Origin: CAYPEL01 sp036479985
Lineage (GTDB): Bacteria; Pseudomonadota; Gammaproteobacteria; DSM-19610
Assembly (NCBI GenBank): GCA_965224815.1
Contig: CBDDAF010000003.1
Location: 496,001 to 560,000 of the forward strand
Length of the DNA stretch: 64,000 nt
Direction: 5' to 3'
The position numbers were made by a program, and so were the translations under genes. Below, piece by piece: positions 45,590 through 54,217 of the stretch (positions within the stretch are counted from its first letter, which is position 1; every line of letters begins with the position of its first letter). The notes under the pieces are model-generated. The model was given only the letters and a program-made list of their open reading frames with translations, was not told where the DNA came from and did no database searches.

Positions 45590-47776
45590 GTGAAAACAAC
45601 TAAATCTCTTCAGCCTGAACTAACAGACGCTCAACGGCGCATCCAGGAAGCCCGGCACCACGATCCATTTGAGGTGCTGGGTAAACATATTATAGGTAAC
45701 AATGAAGTCGTCCGCGTGTTTATTCCGGGTGCGTCACAAGTACGTATCGCTGAAAATGGCGAAACCTTGAGCAGCATTCACAGCAGTGATTTTTTCGAAT
45801 GGAAAGGATCTGCTGGATCCCTGCCTGATCATTACCAGATTAGCTGGCTGGATAAAGATGGCAACGATTGTCAGATGTATGATCCCTACAGTTTTCCGCC
45901 TCAAATTGGGGACCTTGATATTCACTGGTTCGGCGAAGGCCGGCATATCCACGCCTACCGTTTTTTGGGTGCACACGAGCACACTGCCGATGACATCCGC
46001 GGTATTCGCTTTGCCGTCTGGGCTCCGAATGCCGAACGCGTCAGTGTTGTTGGTGACTGGAACCACTGGGATGGCCGCTGTCATCCAATGCGGGGGCGCG
46101 GAGCAAGTGGTCTCTGGGAACTATTCATACCCGGAATAAGTGATCAAACTCATTATAAATACGAAATTCGCAATCGGGACAATGGCAATGTGGTGGTTAA
46201 AACAGACCCATACGGCCAACGTTTCGAGCTGCGCCCTGGCACTGCTGCCCTGACCACACGGAAAAGCGACTTCCCCTGGAATGACACTGACTGGATGCAA
46301 GCCAGGCGAAAACGTGACTGGCTGCATGCACCGATGTCAATTTACGAAGTGCATCTCGGATCATGGCAACGCGGCGAACAAGGTCAGTTTCTTGATTACC
46401 GGACACTCGCACATCGATTGGTGGATTATTTAAAACCGCTCGGCTTTACGCATATTGAATTACTACCGATTACCGAACACCCACTCGATGCTTCCTGGGG
46501 TTATCAAACCACAGGTTACTTTGCACCAACCAGCCGCTTCGGTACTCCGGATGATTTTCGCTACTTTGTAGATTATTGCCATCAAAATAAGATAGGCGTT
46601 TTACTCGACTGGGCACCTGGGCATTTCCCAAAAGATGAAACTGCCTTAGCACGTTTTGATGGCACGCCACTGTACGAGCACCCTGACCCACGCCGTGGTG
46701 AACACCGCGACTGGGGCACTTACATTTTCAATTATGGCCGTAATGAAGTCCGTAATTTTCTGATTGCCAGTGCCATGTATTGGCTGGAAGAAATGCACCT
46801 TGATGGTTTACGTGTTGATGCTGTGGCGTCCATGCTGTACCTCGATTATTCCCGTGATGAAGGCGACTGGATTCCGAACGAATTTGGTGGCAGGGAAAAC
46901 CTGGATGCGTTGCAATTCCTACGGCATCTGAATGAAGTTACCCACAGCGAACAACCCGGCACCTTTATTATTGCAGAAGAATCCACATCCTGGCCTCAAG
47001 TCACTCGGCCAGTCGATGATGGTGGTCTGGGATTCAGCATGAAATGGAACATGGGCTGGATGCACGATACGCTTTTATATATGTCCAAGGATCCGGTACA
47101 CCGCAAACACCATCACAAAGAACTGACTTTCGGTATGCTCTACGCCTTTACCGAAAATTTCGTCTTACCTTTTTCACATGATGAAGTCGTTCATGGCAAG
47201 GGATCCATGCTCGATAAAATGCCGGGCGATCACTGGCAGCGCTTTGCCAACCTACGATTGCTATACACCTACATGTACACCTATCCAGGCAAGAAGCTGT
47301 TATTCATGGGTTGTGAATTTGGACAATACGCAGAGTGGAACTTTGACCACACCCTTGATTGGCATTTACTCAATGAGTCACATCATCAAGGTTTAAAACA
47401 GTTGGTTCAGGATCTGAATCATCTACATAAAGACATTCCTGCCCTGCACAAACACGATTTTGATGCCCAGGGTTTTCACTGGATTGATTGTAACGATGCA
47501 GAAAATTCTCTCTTGAGTTACTACCGCGAAGGTGATGGGCAAACAACTGTGGTTGCCCTGAACTTAACGCCTGTTCCACGGCAAGGCTTCCGTCTCGGCG
47601 TCCCTCTCCCTGGCCGGTATAAACTGTTGTTAAATTCAGATTCTGAATTTTATGCCGGTAGTAATCTGCACGTTACCAGTCACGCTGATAGTGATAACAC
47701 ATCCTGGATGAATCAACCGCACTCTATCGTTATTGATCTGCCGCCTTTAGCAGGAATTATCCTGAAGCACGTTTAG
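45590..47776 (+). CDS. glgB: 1,4-alpha-glucan branching enzyme
   Basis: 728 residues. N-terminal carbohydrate-binding domains (HHDPFEVLGKH, GIRFAVWAPNAERVSVVGDWNHWDG), then the GH13 barrel: GLRVDAVASMLYLDYSR with the nucleophile Asp, the Glu in FIIAEESTSW, and FSHDEVVHGKGSM. The C-terminal beta domain is complete. The start is a GTG at 45590 (VKTTKSLQPEL), just after the divergent glgC promoter region. No glgA or glgP lies in the window. Confidence 0.97.
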   Translation: MKTTKSLQPELTDAQRRIQEARHHDPFEVLGKHIIGNNEVVRVFIPGASQVRIAENGETLSSIHSSDFFEWKGSAGSLPDHYQISWLDKDGNDCQMYDPYSFPPQIGDLDIHWFGEGRHIHAYRFLGAHEHTADDIRGIRFAVWAPNAERVSVVGDWNHWDGRCHPMRGRGASGLWELFIPGISDQTHYKYEIRNRDNGNVVVKTDPYGQRFELRPGTAALTTRKSDFPWNDTDWMQARRKRDWLHAPMSIYEVHLGSWQRGEQGQFLDYRTLAHRLVDYLKPLGFTHIELLPITEHPLDASWGYQTTGYFAPTSRFGTPDDFRYFVDYCHQNKIGVLLDWAPGHFPKDETALARFDGTPLYEHPDPRRGEHRDWGTYIFNYGRNEVRNFLIASAMYWLEEMHLDGLRVDAVASMLYLDYSRDEGDWIPNEFGGRENLDALQFLRHLNEVTHSEQPGTFIIAEESTSWPQVTRPVDDGGLGFSMKWNMGWMHDTLLYMSKDPVHRKHHHKELTFGMLYAFTENFVLPFSHDEVVHGKGSMLDKMPGDHWQRFANLRLLYTYMYTYPGKKLLFMGCEFGQYAEWNFDHTLDWHLLNESHHQGLKQLVQDLNHLHKDIPALHKHDFDAQGFHWIDCNDAENSLLSYYREGDGQTTVVALNLTPVPRQGFRLGVPLPGRYKLLLNSDSEFYAGSNLHVTSHADSDNTSWMNQPHSIVIDLPPLAGIILKHV

Positions 47777-47793
47777 ATTATTGGAGAGCGTTC

Positions 47794-47851
47794 GTAGGAG
47801 CGGCTTCAGCCGCGATTAGTGTGCGTTCATCGCGGCTGAAGCCGCTCCTAC
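47794..47851. repeat. REP-like palindrome, family A copy 7
   Basis: Arms GTAGGAGCGGCTTCAGCCGC plus GA and the complement, with a 14-nt loop (TTAGTGTGCGTTCA). Between the convergent glgB and the four-helix membrane protein gene. Confidence 0.95.
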
Positions 47852-47884
47852 AGTGTCAATAGTCACAAGCTAATCAGAATCTCC

Positions 47885-48373
47885 TTAAGTCTCGCGAAAC
47901 ATACCAAGAAATAAATTCGCACATAAAATTGCAATGCCCAGCAGTAATCCACCAACACCCACATAAACTAGCAATTCAGTCACAATATGATCATGCGCCG
48001 CTTTTCTTCCAATCGATGGTGCCAGTAAAAACATCGAAAACCATGACAGCGGATACAGCCCGCCAAGTCCAACTAAAAAAGATGCGCTAGCTTTTAAATT
48101 ATTTTTAAGCGAAGAAAACATGATAAGAAGCACAAGCCCGATGGAGAATGCGGCTATTCCCGTTGCATGGAAATGAGATCTTTGCGCATACCGCCATATC
48201 TTATTTTGACTCACTTCGTCATGCAGCTCTTCGTTTGCTGAAATGCCACTCGATATATATGAATGGACACGGTTTTCAGCAACCCCGAAAAGGGTTCCCA
48301 TTCCTATACCGAAAATCAAAGTCATCATCACAAAAAATAGTCCGACTTTTACAGTCTTTATATTTTCATTCAT
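47885..48373 (-). CDS. Four-helix membrane protein of unknown function
   Basis: 162 residues with four predicted helices: about 9-30 (VGLFFVMMTLIFGIGMGTLFG), 68-85 (ATGIAAFSIGLVLLIMF), 95-115 and 135-158. His residues cluster at helix edges (RSHFHATG, KAAHDHIVTE), which could bind haem or metal, but no named family is recognised. The stop of the AmrS gene lies 27 bases upstream on the same strand, so it may be co-transcribed with the AmmeMemoRadiSam radical SAM gene. Confidence 0.7.
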   Translation of the reverse strand: MNENIKTVKVGLFFVMMTLIFGIGMGTLFGVAENRVHSYISSGISANEELHDEVSQNKIWRYAQRSHFHATGIAAFSIGLVLLIMFSSLKNNLKASASFLVGLGGLYPLSWFSMFLLAPSIGRKAAHDHIVTELLVYVGVGGLLLGIAILCANLFLGMFRET

Positions 48374-48400
48374 ATCATCGCCTCCAATACGTAATTTGTC

Positions 48401-49519
48401 TTATTCCACCTTATCAATTGTATCAGACAAAACTATCGGCAGACGTTTAGCACCCCAGTTGCCTGGCTTTGCCTCAAATATACCCGGTATAGCGATACCA
48501 CATTTATGACAGCAGCCGTTTTCATTCAGGCCCCACAGCCCAAGTACATACCAGTCACGTTCTATTAATAATTCACCGCATTGATGACACCAGGTGCTAC
48601 CGCCTTCGGTATCATGGACATTTCCAGTATAGACATAGTGCACACCATTTTGCTGAGCGATACCACGTGCGCGGGTCAATGTGTCTGGTGATGTTGGTGG
48701 CTTATTTGTCATCTTCCAGTCGGGATGAAAAGCCGTGAAATGCATCGGCACATCTGATCCCAGATGTTCAACCACCCACTTTGTCATTTGATCAAGCTCC
48801 TGATCACTGTCGTTTTCATCGGGTATCAGTAAAGTTGTTAATTCAAACCAGACATGGGTTTCATGCTTTAAGTATTCGAGCGTTTCAAGCACATTACTCA
48901 AATCTCCACCACAAACTTTTCTGTAAAAATTATTGGTAAAAGCTTTCAAGTCAACATTGGCAGCATCCATGTAACTAAAAAACTCTTTGCGTGGTTCCGG
49001 CATAATATATCCAGCTGTGACAGCAACTGTATAGATGTCCCGTTTACTGCAGGCTTTAGCGATATCAATGGCATATTCGTGAAATATAACCGGATCGTTA
49101 TAGGTAAAAGCCACACTTCGGCAGCCCATTTCTTCTGCGACTTGAGCAATACTCTCAGGATTTGCCTGATCAGCCAGCGTGTCGGTCTCGCGTGATTTGC
49201 TAATATCCCAATTCTGACAGAATTTGCAGGCAAGATTACAGCCTGCCGTTCCAAAGGATAGTACCGGTGTGCCCGGTAAAAAATGGTTAAGCGGTTTTTT
49301 TTCAATCGGGTCAATACAAAACCCACTGGATCGGCCATAGGTCGTCAGCACAACTTTTCCAGCTTGATTTCCACGCACGAAACACAGTCCGCGCTGGCCT
49401 GGTTTCATTTTGCACAACCGGGGACAAAGATCACATTGCACCCGTCCGTCATTCAATAAATGCCAGTAGCGGGTTGGCACGGTGCAAGCCGGATCGAACT
49501 TTTCAAGTATATTGTTCAT
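48401..49519 (-). CDS. amrS: AmmeMemoRadiSam system radical SAM protein
   Basis: 372 residues. The N-terminus has a Cys-rich pyruvate-formate-lyase-activase-like lead (CDLCPRLCKMKPGQRGLCFVR). The radical SAM cluster motif is CNLACKFCQNWDISKS (C-x3-C-x2-C). A C-terminal extension carries two Cys pairs (CHQCGELL, CCHKCGIAIPG), a probable zinc ribbon. It acts with the AMMECR1-like and Memo-like proteins encoded just across the divergent gap; the substrate is not established. Confidence 0.93.
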   Translation of the reverse strand: MNNILEKFDPACTVPTRYWHLLNDGRVQCDLCPRLCKMKPGQRGLCFVRGNQAGKVVLTTYGRSSGFCIDPIEKKPLNHFLPGTPVLSFGTAGCNLACKFCQNWDISKSRETDTLADQANPESIAQVAEEMGCRSVAFTYNDPVIFHEYAIDIAKACSKRDIYTVAVTAGYIMPEPRKEFFSYMDAANVDLKAFTNNFYRKVCGGDLSNVLETLEYLKHETHVWFELTTLLIPDENDSDQELDQMTKWVVEHLGSDVPMHFTAFHPDWKMTNKPPTSPDTLTRARGIAQQNGVHYVYTGNVHDTEGGSTWCHQCGELLIERDWYVLGLWGLNENGCCHKCGIAIPGIFEAKPGNWGAKRLPIVLSDTIDKVE

Positions 49520-49565
49520 GATTACAAATAATGTATAAGCAATTTCTAATTATTTCATCATCAGC

Positions 49566-49629
49566 TGTAGGAGTGGCTTCAGCCGCGATAGTCGGCACGC
49601 AGCCATTCGCGGCTGAAGCCGCTCCTACA
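49566..49629. repeat. REP-like palindrome, family A copy 8
   Basis: Arms TGTAGGAGTGGCTTCAGCC plus GCGA and TTCGCGGCTGAAGCC plus GCTCCTACA with an 18-nt loop. Lies in the divergent region between amrS and amrB, so it could influence expression of the set. Confidence 0.95.
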
Positions 49630-49761
49630 GCATTTTCAAAACTCTCAGTAAGTACTCCTTTTCAGTATAGTAGCAACACATCAACAATGTTTTGAGCTAG
49701 CTCAAAATCTATTTGATAATCCGGCTTGAATTCTATCCCGTATACATCTATTAATAGTGTC

Positions 49762-50550
49762 ATGGAACAAATACGTGAACCCGCTATGGCCGGACAGTTT
49801 TACCCTGACGATCCGGTTCTATTACAGCAACAGGTCGATCAATATTTGGCAGCCGAATCAGCCACATCCGGATCTCCAAAGGCATTGATTGTGCCGCACG
49901 CCGGTTATATTTATTCTGGTTCGATAGCCGCAAGCGCTTACGCACAGCTTGCCTCAGCACATAACATTATTAAACGAGTGATTTTACTTGGCCCAGCTCA
50001 CCGGATTGGTTTTAATGGCCTCGCTGCTAGCAGCGCCCAATATTTTGCTACTCCACTCGGGGTAATCCCAATAGATAATGCCAGTCTGGATTCGATACTC
50101 ATGTTGCCACAAGTTCATGTACGTGATGATGCTCATAAAGATGAACATAGTTTGGAGGTACAATTACCATTTTTGCAGACTGTACTAAATAACTTCAAAC
50201 TGGTTCCGCTCGTAGTGGGCGATGCCAGCTATGAAGAGGTGGCAGAAGTATTAGAGATCCTGTGGGGAAAAGACGAAACTTTAATCGTGATCAGTTCTGA
50301 TTTAAGCCACTACCATGATTATAAGACTGCACAATCACTTGATACAGCAACCACCCATGCTATCGAACAACTTCAACCAGGCGATATACAGCATGAACAG
50401 GCTTGTGGTAGAACCCCGATTAACGGCTTGCTAATCGCTGCACGCCGCCACCATTTGAATGCAGCAACGTTAGATCTGCGCAATTCAGGAGATACAGCAG
50501 GTACCAAAGATCGCGTGGTTGGCTATGGTGCCTACGCATTTCAATCATGA
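49762..50550 (+). CDS. amrB: AmmeMemoRadiSam system protein B (Memo family)
   Basis: 262 residues from the ATG at 49762; an upstream TTG at 49726 is open but unlikely. Memo signatures: REPAMAGQFYP, LIVPHAGYIYSGSIAASAY, GPAHRIGFNG, DEHSLEVQLPFLQ and ISSDLSHYHDY, with conserved His and Asp residues that coordinate metal. The family is related to extradiol dioxygenases. Adjacent and coupled to amrA (the stop overlaps the next start). Confidence 0.94.
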   Translation: MEQIREPAMAGQFYPDDPVLLQQQVDQYLAAESATSGSPKALIVPHAGYIYSGSIAASAYAQLASAHNIIKRVILLGPAHRIGFNGLAASSAQYFATPLGVIPIDNASLDSILMLPQVHVRDDAHKDEHSLEVQLPFLQTVLNNFKLVPLVVGDASYEEVAEVLEILWGKDETLIVISSDLSHYHDYKTAQSLDTATTHAIEQLQPGDIQHEQACGRTPINGLLIAARRHHLNAATLDLRNSGDTAGTKDRVVGYGAYAFQS

Positions 50551-51110
50551 TGTTATCAACCAGTGACAAAAGCACCCTACTGGATATCGCCCAACAATCC
50601 ATCCATTGCGGGCTTGAAAATGGACATGCGATGCCCGTTAAAATGGGTAAATTCAAGCCGTCACTGCAAGATAATGGCGCCAGTTTTGTAACCTTACATC
50701 TCAATCATAAACTGCGCGGTTGTATAGGCAGCCTGGAAGCTTACCGCCCACTGGTCAGAGATGTTTCTGAAAATGCTTATGCTGCGGCTTTTTGCGATCC
50801 AAGGTTTGCACTTTTAGCACTACCAGAAACATCTGAGCTTGCCATCCATATTTCTGTTTTGACGCCAGCCGAATTAATTTCGTTTACTTCAGAACAGGCT
50901 TTACTTGGAATGATCAGACCCGGTATGGATGGTTTGATTTTGGAAGACAATAAACACCGCGGCACATTTTTACCCAGCGTCTGGGATTCACTCCCAGAGC
51001 CTGAATTATTTCTTGCTCATTTAAAACAAAAAGCCGGTTTCCCTGCTAACTACTGGTCAGATTCTATAAAGGTTTCAAGATACCAAACAGATTCATTTGG
51101 AGAGGAATAA
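50547..51110 (+). CDS. amrA: AmmeMemoRadiSam system protein A (AMMECR1 domain)
   Basis: 187 residues of AMMECR1: LRGCIGSLEAYRPLVRDVSENAYAAAFCDPRF, the most conserved block, and DGLILEDNKHRGTFLPSVWDSLPEPELFLAHLKQKAG. Its first bases overlap the amrB stop (ATGATG). AMMECR1, Memo and a radical SAM enzyme co-occur in bacteria and archaea; a nucleic-acid or small-molecule modification is suspected. Convergent with the pentapeptide-repeat gene 2 bases away. Confidence 0.95.
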   Translation: MMLSTSDKSTLLDIAQQSIHCGLENGHAMPVKMGKFKPSLQDNGASFVTLHLNHKLRGCIGSLEAYRPLVRDVSENAYAAAFCDPRFALLALPETSELAIHISVLTPAELISFTSEQALLGMIRPGMDGLILEDNKHRGTFLPSVWDSLPEPELFLAHLKQKAGFPANYWSDSIKVSRYQTDSFGEE

Positions 51111-51112
51111 GA

Positions 51113-52027
51113 CTATCTTTCACAACGTCCTATTGAACCTGGTGCACATTTTCTCTGGTCTACCCAAATAGCATTATCCAGCACCGCATCGGTCAAATCT
51201 GCGCCCTCTATAAATACACCGCTCAAATCTGCATAAGCAAGGTTTGCTTTGGCTAGTTTTGCATTTCTCAGATCTGCACCTTTTAAGTCAACACCCACTA
51301 AAACAGCGTTGGTCAAGTCTGCTTCACTCAGATCACTGTTAGCCAGGCTGGTATAGTCAAAGCGCACATTAATTAATTGAGCACCACTTAATACACTACC
51401 ATCAAGCCGTGCAAATCTTATCTTGGCATCGTTAAGCAGAGCACCCTCTATATTTGCCCCGCTTAAATTACAGTTATCCCAGTTTACTCCAATAGTAGCG
51501 GGTGCCAGGCAATCTGCAGGGCGCTCTTTTTGCTCAGTTGGAGCGCCGATAAGAGTGACCAGTAAAAAACCTGCCGAAATGACAGCCATCATGGTAAGCG
51601 GAATTTTATAACTACCCGTAACTTTCGAAACAGATTGGACAATACCTTGCTTAAGCTTACGATGCCGCACCAACAATTCCGGTTCTGTCTGACGTCGCTC
51701 AACACCACTGCGGCGCTCCTTGATATGTGCAGGTGGTTCCGGCTCATCATCTCTACGGTCACCTGAACGCCGTTCGTCTTCATGCATCCGAGCCATCATA
51801 AGAAGTTTGATATTTTCTTCTGTTGGAGGCAGTTTCATGACTTCCGGGATCAGTGCCTGACATTGAGATACTTCTTCCCATAAGCACTGATCAAGACTTA
51901 GCTCATCTTTTTCACGAATCCTGCCGAGCAGAATATACCGGCTGATCTGGCCAGCTGGATACGGGCCGCGAACCACACCATTCCGACGTGTATACCAACG
52001 TTCCGATTTATCCATAGCTGCTTTCAT
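51113..52027 (-). CDS. GYF_2-domain membrane protein with pentapeptide repeats
   Basis: 304 residues. N-terminal GYF_2-like domain (about 10-50: WYTRRNGVVRGPYPAGQISRYILLGRI), a charged linker rich in RRSGDRR/ERRSGVERR, one helix (about 145-162: IPLTMMAVISAGFLLVTLIG), then about 18 pentapeptide repeats of A(D/N)LXX type forming a right-handed helix (about 185-290). The GYF_2 domain faces the cytoplasm, the repeats the periplasm by this topology. Function unknown; the domain order recurs in gammaproteobacteria. Confidence 0.85.
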   Translation of the reverse strand: MKAAMDKSERWYTRRNGVVRGPYPAGQISRYILLGRIREKDELSLDQCLWEEVSQCQALIPEVMKLPPTEENIKLLMMARMHEDERRSGDRRDDEPEPPAHIKERRSGVERRQTEPELLVRHRKLKQGIVQSVSKVTGSYKIPLTMMAVISAGFLLVTLIGAPTEQKERPADCLAPATIGVNWDNCNLSGANIEGALLNDAKIRFARLDGSVLSGAQLINVRFDYTSLANSDLSEADLTNAVLVGVDLKGADLRNAKLAKANLAYADLSGVFIEGADLTDAVLDNAIWVDQRKCAPGSIGRCER

Positions 52028-52176
52028 TAAATGATCCAGATCAACATATTACCGGTTCCTGAGGGTTATTGTGTCTAGCCATACACTTGTTGAAGAGCTT
52101 GGTAAATATTAAGAAATACACCCGGATAGTCGCTATGCACCCCTGTGAGTAATGCTCAACCGGAATAGAAATCACC

Positions 52177-53112
52177 ATGTCATCTACAACCTCTAATATT
52201 ATGCTGCTTGGTTATCCAGAATACCGGGCTGTTGCCAAACAGTTAGCCGAAGCTTCTGGCTACAGCTATGCCGAGGTTCAGGTACACCGGTTTCCAGACG
52301 GTGAAAGTAAAATCACCCTGCCTGATAACATTCCAGAGCGCGTTATAGTGTGCCGTAGTTTACATCAACCTAATGATAAGCTAATTGAGTTAGAACTAAC
52401 GACTGTTACAGCACGTAAACTCGGCGCCAGACATATAACATTAGTCGCGCCCTATCTTCCCTATATGCGTCAGGACAAGGCATTTGACCCCGGTGAAGCT
52501 GTCAGCCAACAGATTATTGGGGAAATGCTCGCACGGTTGTTTGATGCGGTAATTACCGTTGATCCACATTTACACCGAATTGACAATTTGCAACAGGCCA
52601 TTCCAATGGATACCGCTATCGCATTGCATGCGACACAACCGATGGCTGATTTTCTCAATCAACAGTTTACTAACCCTTTGCTAATTGGCCCCGACCAGGA
52701 GTCCGAACAGTGGGTTTCCGCGATCGCTGCAGCGGGTTCATTCGAGTACATCATAGCAACCAAACAACGCACGGGTGATCACGATGTAGCAATCCATTTA
52801 CCTAACTATAACTATTCGAATCGTCATCTCGTTCTGATTGATGACATCGCCAGCACAGGGCGGACGTTGGAAGAAACAGTCCTGCATATTACTCAATATC
52901 AACCTGCATCCATCACTGTGATGGTAACGCATGCTATGTTTGTTGAAGATTCTGTTCAAAGACTTATCAATGCGGGTGTGAATTCAATAATAAGCAGTAA
53001 CAGCATCCCTCATGACAGTAATATAATATGCCTGGTTCCAATATTGACTGATGCACTTATAGCACTGAACAAGCACTCACATTATCTAGCCCCGGCCACA
53101 TGCTCCGTGTAG
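52177..53112 (+). CDS. Atypical ribose-phosphate diphosphokinase (PRPP synthetase)
   Basis: 311 residues, PRPP synthetase fold. HRFPDGESKITLP at the N-terminus, YLPYMRQDKAFDPGEAVS, DPHLHRIDN, and the PRPP loop VLIDDIASTGRTLEETV are clear. The catalytic flexible loop reads KQRTGDHDV, closer to archaeal class III enzymes than to the KRR loop of housekeeping PrsA, and the allosteric positions differ. It is probably a second, specialised PRPP synthetase. Overlaps the convergent DUF2802 gene by 27 bases. Confidence 0.9.
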   Translation: MSSTTSNIMLLGYPEYRAVAKQLAEASGYSYAEVQVHRFPDGESKITLPDNIPERVIVCRSLHQPNDKLIELELTTVTARKLGARHITLVAPYLPYMRQDKAFDPGEAVSQQIIGEMLARLFDAVITVDPHLHRIDNLQQAIPMDTAIALHATQPMADFLNQQFTNPLLIGPDQESEQWVSAIAAAGSFEYIIATKQRTGDHDVAIHLPNYNYSNRHLVLIDDIASTGRTLEETVLHITQYQPASITVMVTHAMFVEDSVQRLINAGVNSIISSNSIPHDSNIICLVPILTDALIALNKHSHYLAPATCSV

Positions 53113-53490
53113 CATAATCACTAGTTCGGCTTCCGCACGAGTCAAGCCGCAACTATTTACAATATCTTCGACAGTAGCACCATCCTGTGCCAGTTGACTG
53201 GCACGATCATACGGTTGTTCGGTACTCACCCTGAGATCCAACGTATCCTGACGATCACTGATACTTCGCATTTGTTTTTCCAGTCGGCTTACATGTTCAC
53301 CTTCACCCGCTGATGCCATGCACAAAGCACCCAGATCATTTTCAAGTTGTAACACTTTGTTTCGGTCGACAGAAAGCTTTTCCTGTAGCTTTTGATTACA
53401 TTTATGCAAATGGTAACCCACCGATAGTCCGGCAGCGGCCAGCAACAAAGCTGTTATCGCTATAAATTCTGCAATCCAGATTTCGATCAT
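53086..53490 (-). CDS. DUF2802 protein (flagellar/chemotaxis locus associated)
   Basis: 134 residues. One N-terminal helix (about 5-26: WIAEFIAITALLLAAAGLSVGY), a coiled-coil stretch (about 32-85) and a C-terminal helix-turn-helix-like motif (YDRASQLAQDGATVEDIVNSCGLTRAEAELVIMLHG). DUF2802 genes usually end the motCD-parA-cheW operon of pseudomonads and relatives. Here those neighbours are missing and a 6 kb accessory block separates this gene from motB. Confidence 0.88.
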   Translation of the reverse strand: MIEIWIAEFIAITALLLAAAGLSVGYHLHKCNQKLQEKLSVDRNKVLQLENDLGALCMASAGEGEHVSRLEKQMRSISDRQDTLDLRVSTEQPYDRASQLAQDGATVEDIVNSCGLTRAEAELVIMLHGACGRG

Positions 53491-53502
53491 ATTGATACCT
53501 CG

Positions 53503-53681
53503 TTACGCATATTCGTCTAGATGCTTATCCTTGTCATCAGGTTTACGCTTACGGCGCTTTTGTTTGTCCTTTTGATCTTTCAGCAACGGTTTAACCGGAA
53601 CCTGCCGGTCTTTATCCGTTGCCGATCCCGGCAACCCTGGCTGGATACGAAAGCCAGGAGGTAGTTCCTTAATTTCGCCAT
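53503..53681 (-). pseudogene. Small flagellar-cluster gene, frameshifted near its start
   Basis: A frame ending D-K-H-L-D-E-Y-A-stop at 53505-53503 reads back through KQKRRKRKPDD and IKELPPGFRIQPGLPG to a stop at 53698, with no usable start. An ATG at 53681 with SD AAGGAG 6 bases upstream is one frame off; a single added base (ATG-G-GC) would join them as M-G-E-I-K-E-L. Small Lys-rich proteins ending HIDEYV or similar commonly precede DUF2802 in flagellar operons. Either a one-base deletion or a sequencing error. Confidence 0.6.
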
Positions 53682-53690
53682 AACGAACTC

Positions 53691-53711
53691 CTTATACCAG
53701 TTCGGTATAAG
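53691..53711. repeat. Perfect palindrome at the edge of the accessory block
   Basis: CTTATACC-AGTTC-GGTATAAG: 8-bp arms and a 5-nt centre. It overlaps the Shine-Dalgarno of the frameshifted small gene and marks the boundary between flagellar-operon sequence and accessory DNA. It could be a regulatory operator, an RNA hairpin masking the ribosome site, or a recombination scar. Confidence 0.6.
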
Positions 53712-54204
53712 CCCATAACCGTCAATCACATTACAGACTCATGAACGCAGAGCACTGTAAATTCCGTCAAAATATGGACAATTTCTCAATTAGGTAAGGT
53801 AAAGCATTAAACGTGCCAGTGTTTTTTAATTGACACTACTGCTGCCTCATAATCCCCGCCCCTGTAGCAAAACGAAATATTGTAGGTGGGATGGGCGATA
53901 ATTTAGTAGTAATTGCTCTGGCCTTTGATGGCAGACGGCATTCGAACGGCAAATTTTGACCCTAAACCGTCCTTTAGCATTTTCTTAATTAGTGAAATCT
54001 AATAGACCGCTCTGTCCCCCAAGCCGTCGTTTATCAACCTCTAATATAGCTATAAGAAAAACTGCGCTTTTTATGATTAAAGAGCCATTCAACTTCCTTC
54101 TGTATTAATTAACCCACATTTCTTTAAAGACATTTATCCGTTTACCGATACATCTACCGTAATAAAGGGAATGATGTCATTACACAATGCACATCCATAT
54201 TAAC
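53712..54204. other. Gene-free stretch
   Basis: About 490 bases without a supported gene on either strand. It contains many stops, a fragment TGTAGGTGGGATGGGCGAT that looks like part of a common dispersed motif, and AT-rich sequence nearer the lipoprotein gene, probably its promoter. No RNA gene is recognised. Confidence 0.5.
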
Positions 54205-54217
54205 AAGGAGCATGTTT

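Noticed and set aside
4503..49629. The TGTAGGAG palindromes as a CRISPR array
   Set aside because: Copies are single, kilobases apart, palindromic throughout, and have no spacers.
53712..54204. Possible small RNA or tRNA gene in the accessory gap
   Set aside because: No cloverleaf, T-loop or clear promoter-terminator pair was seen.
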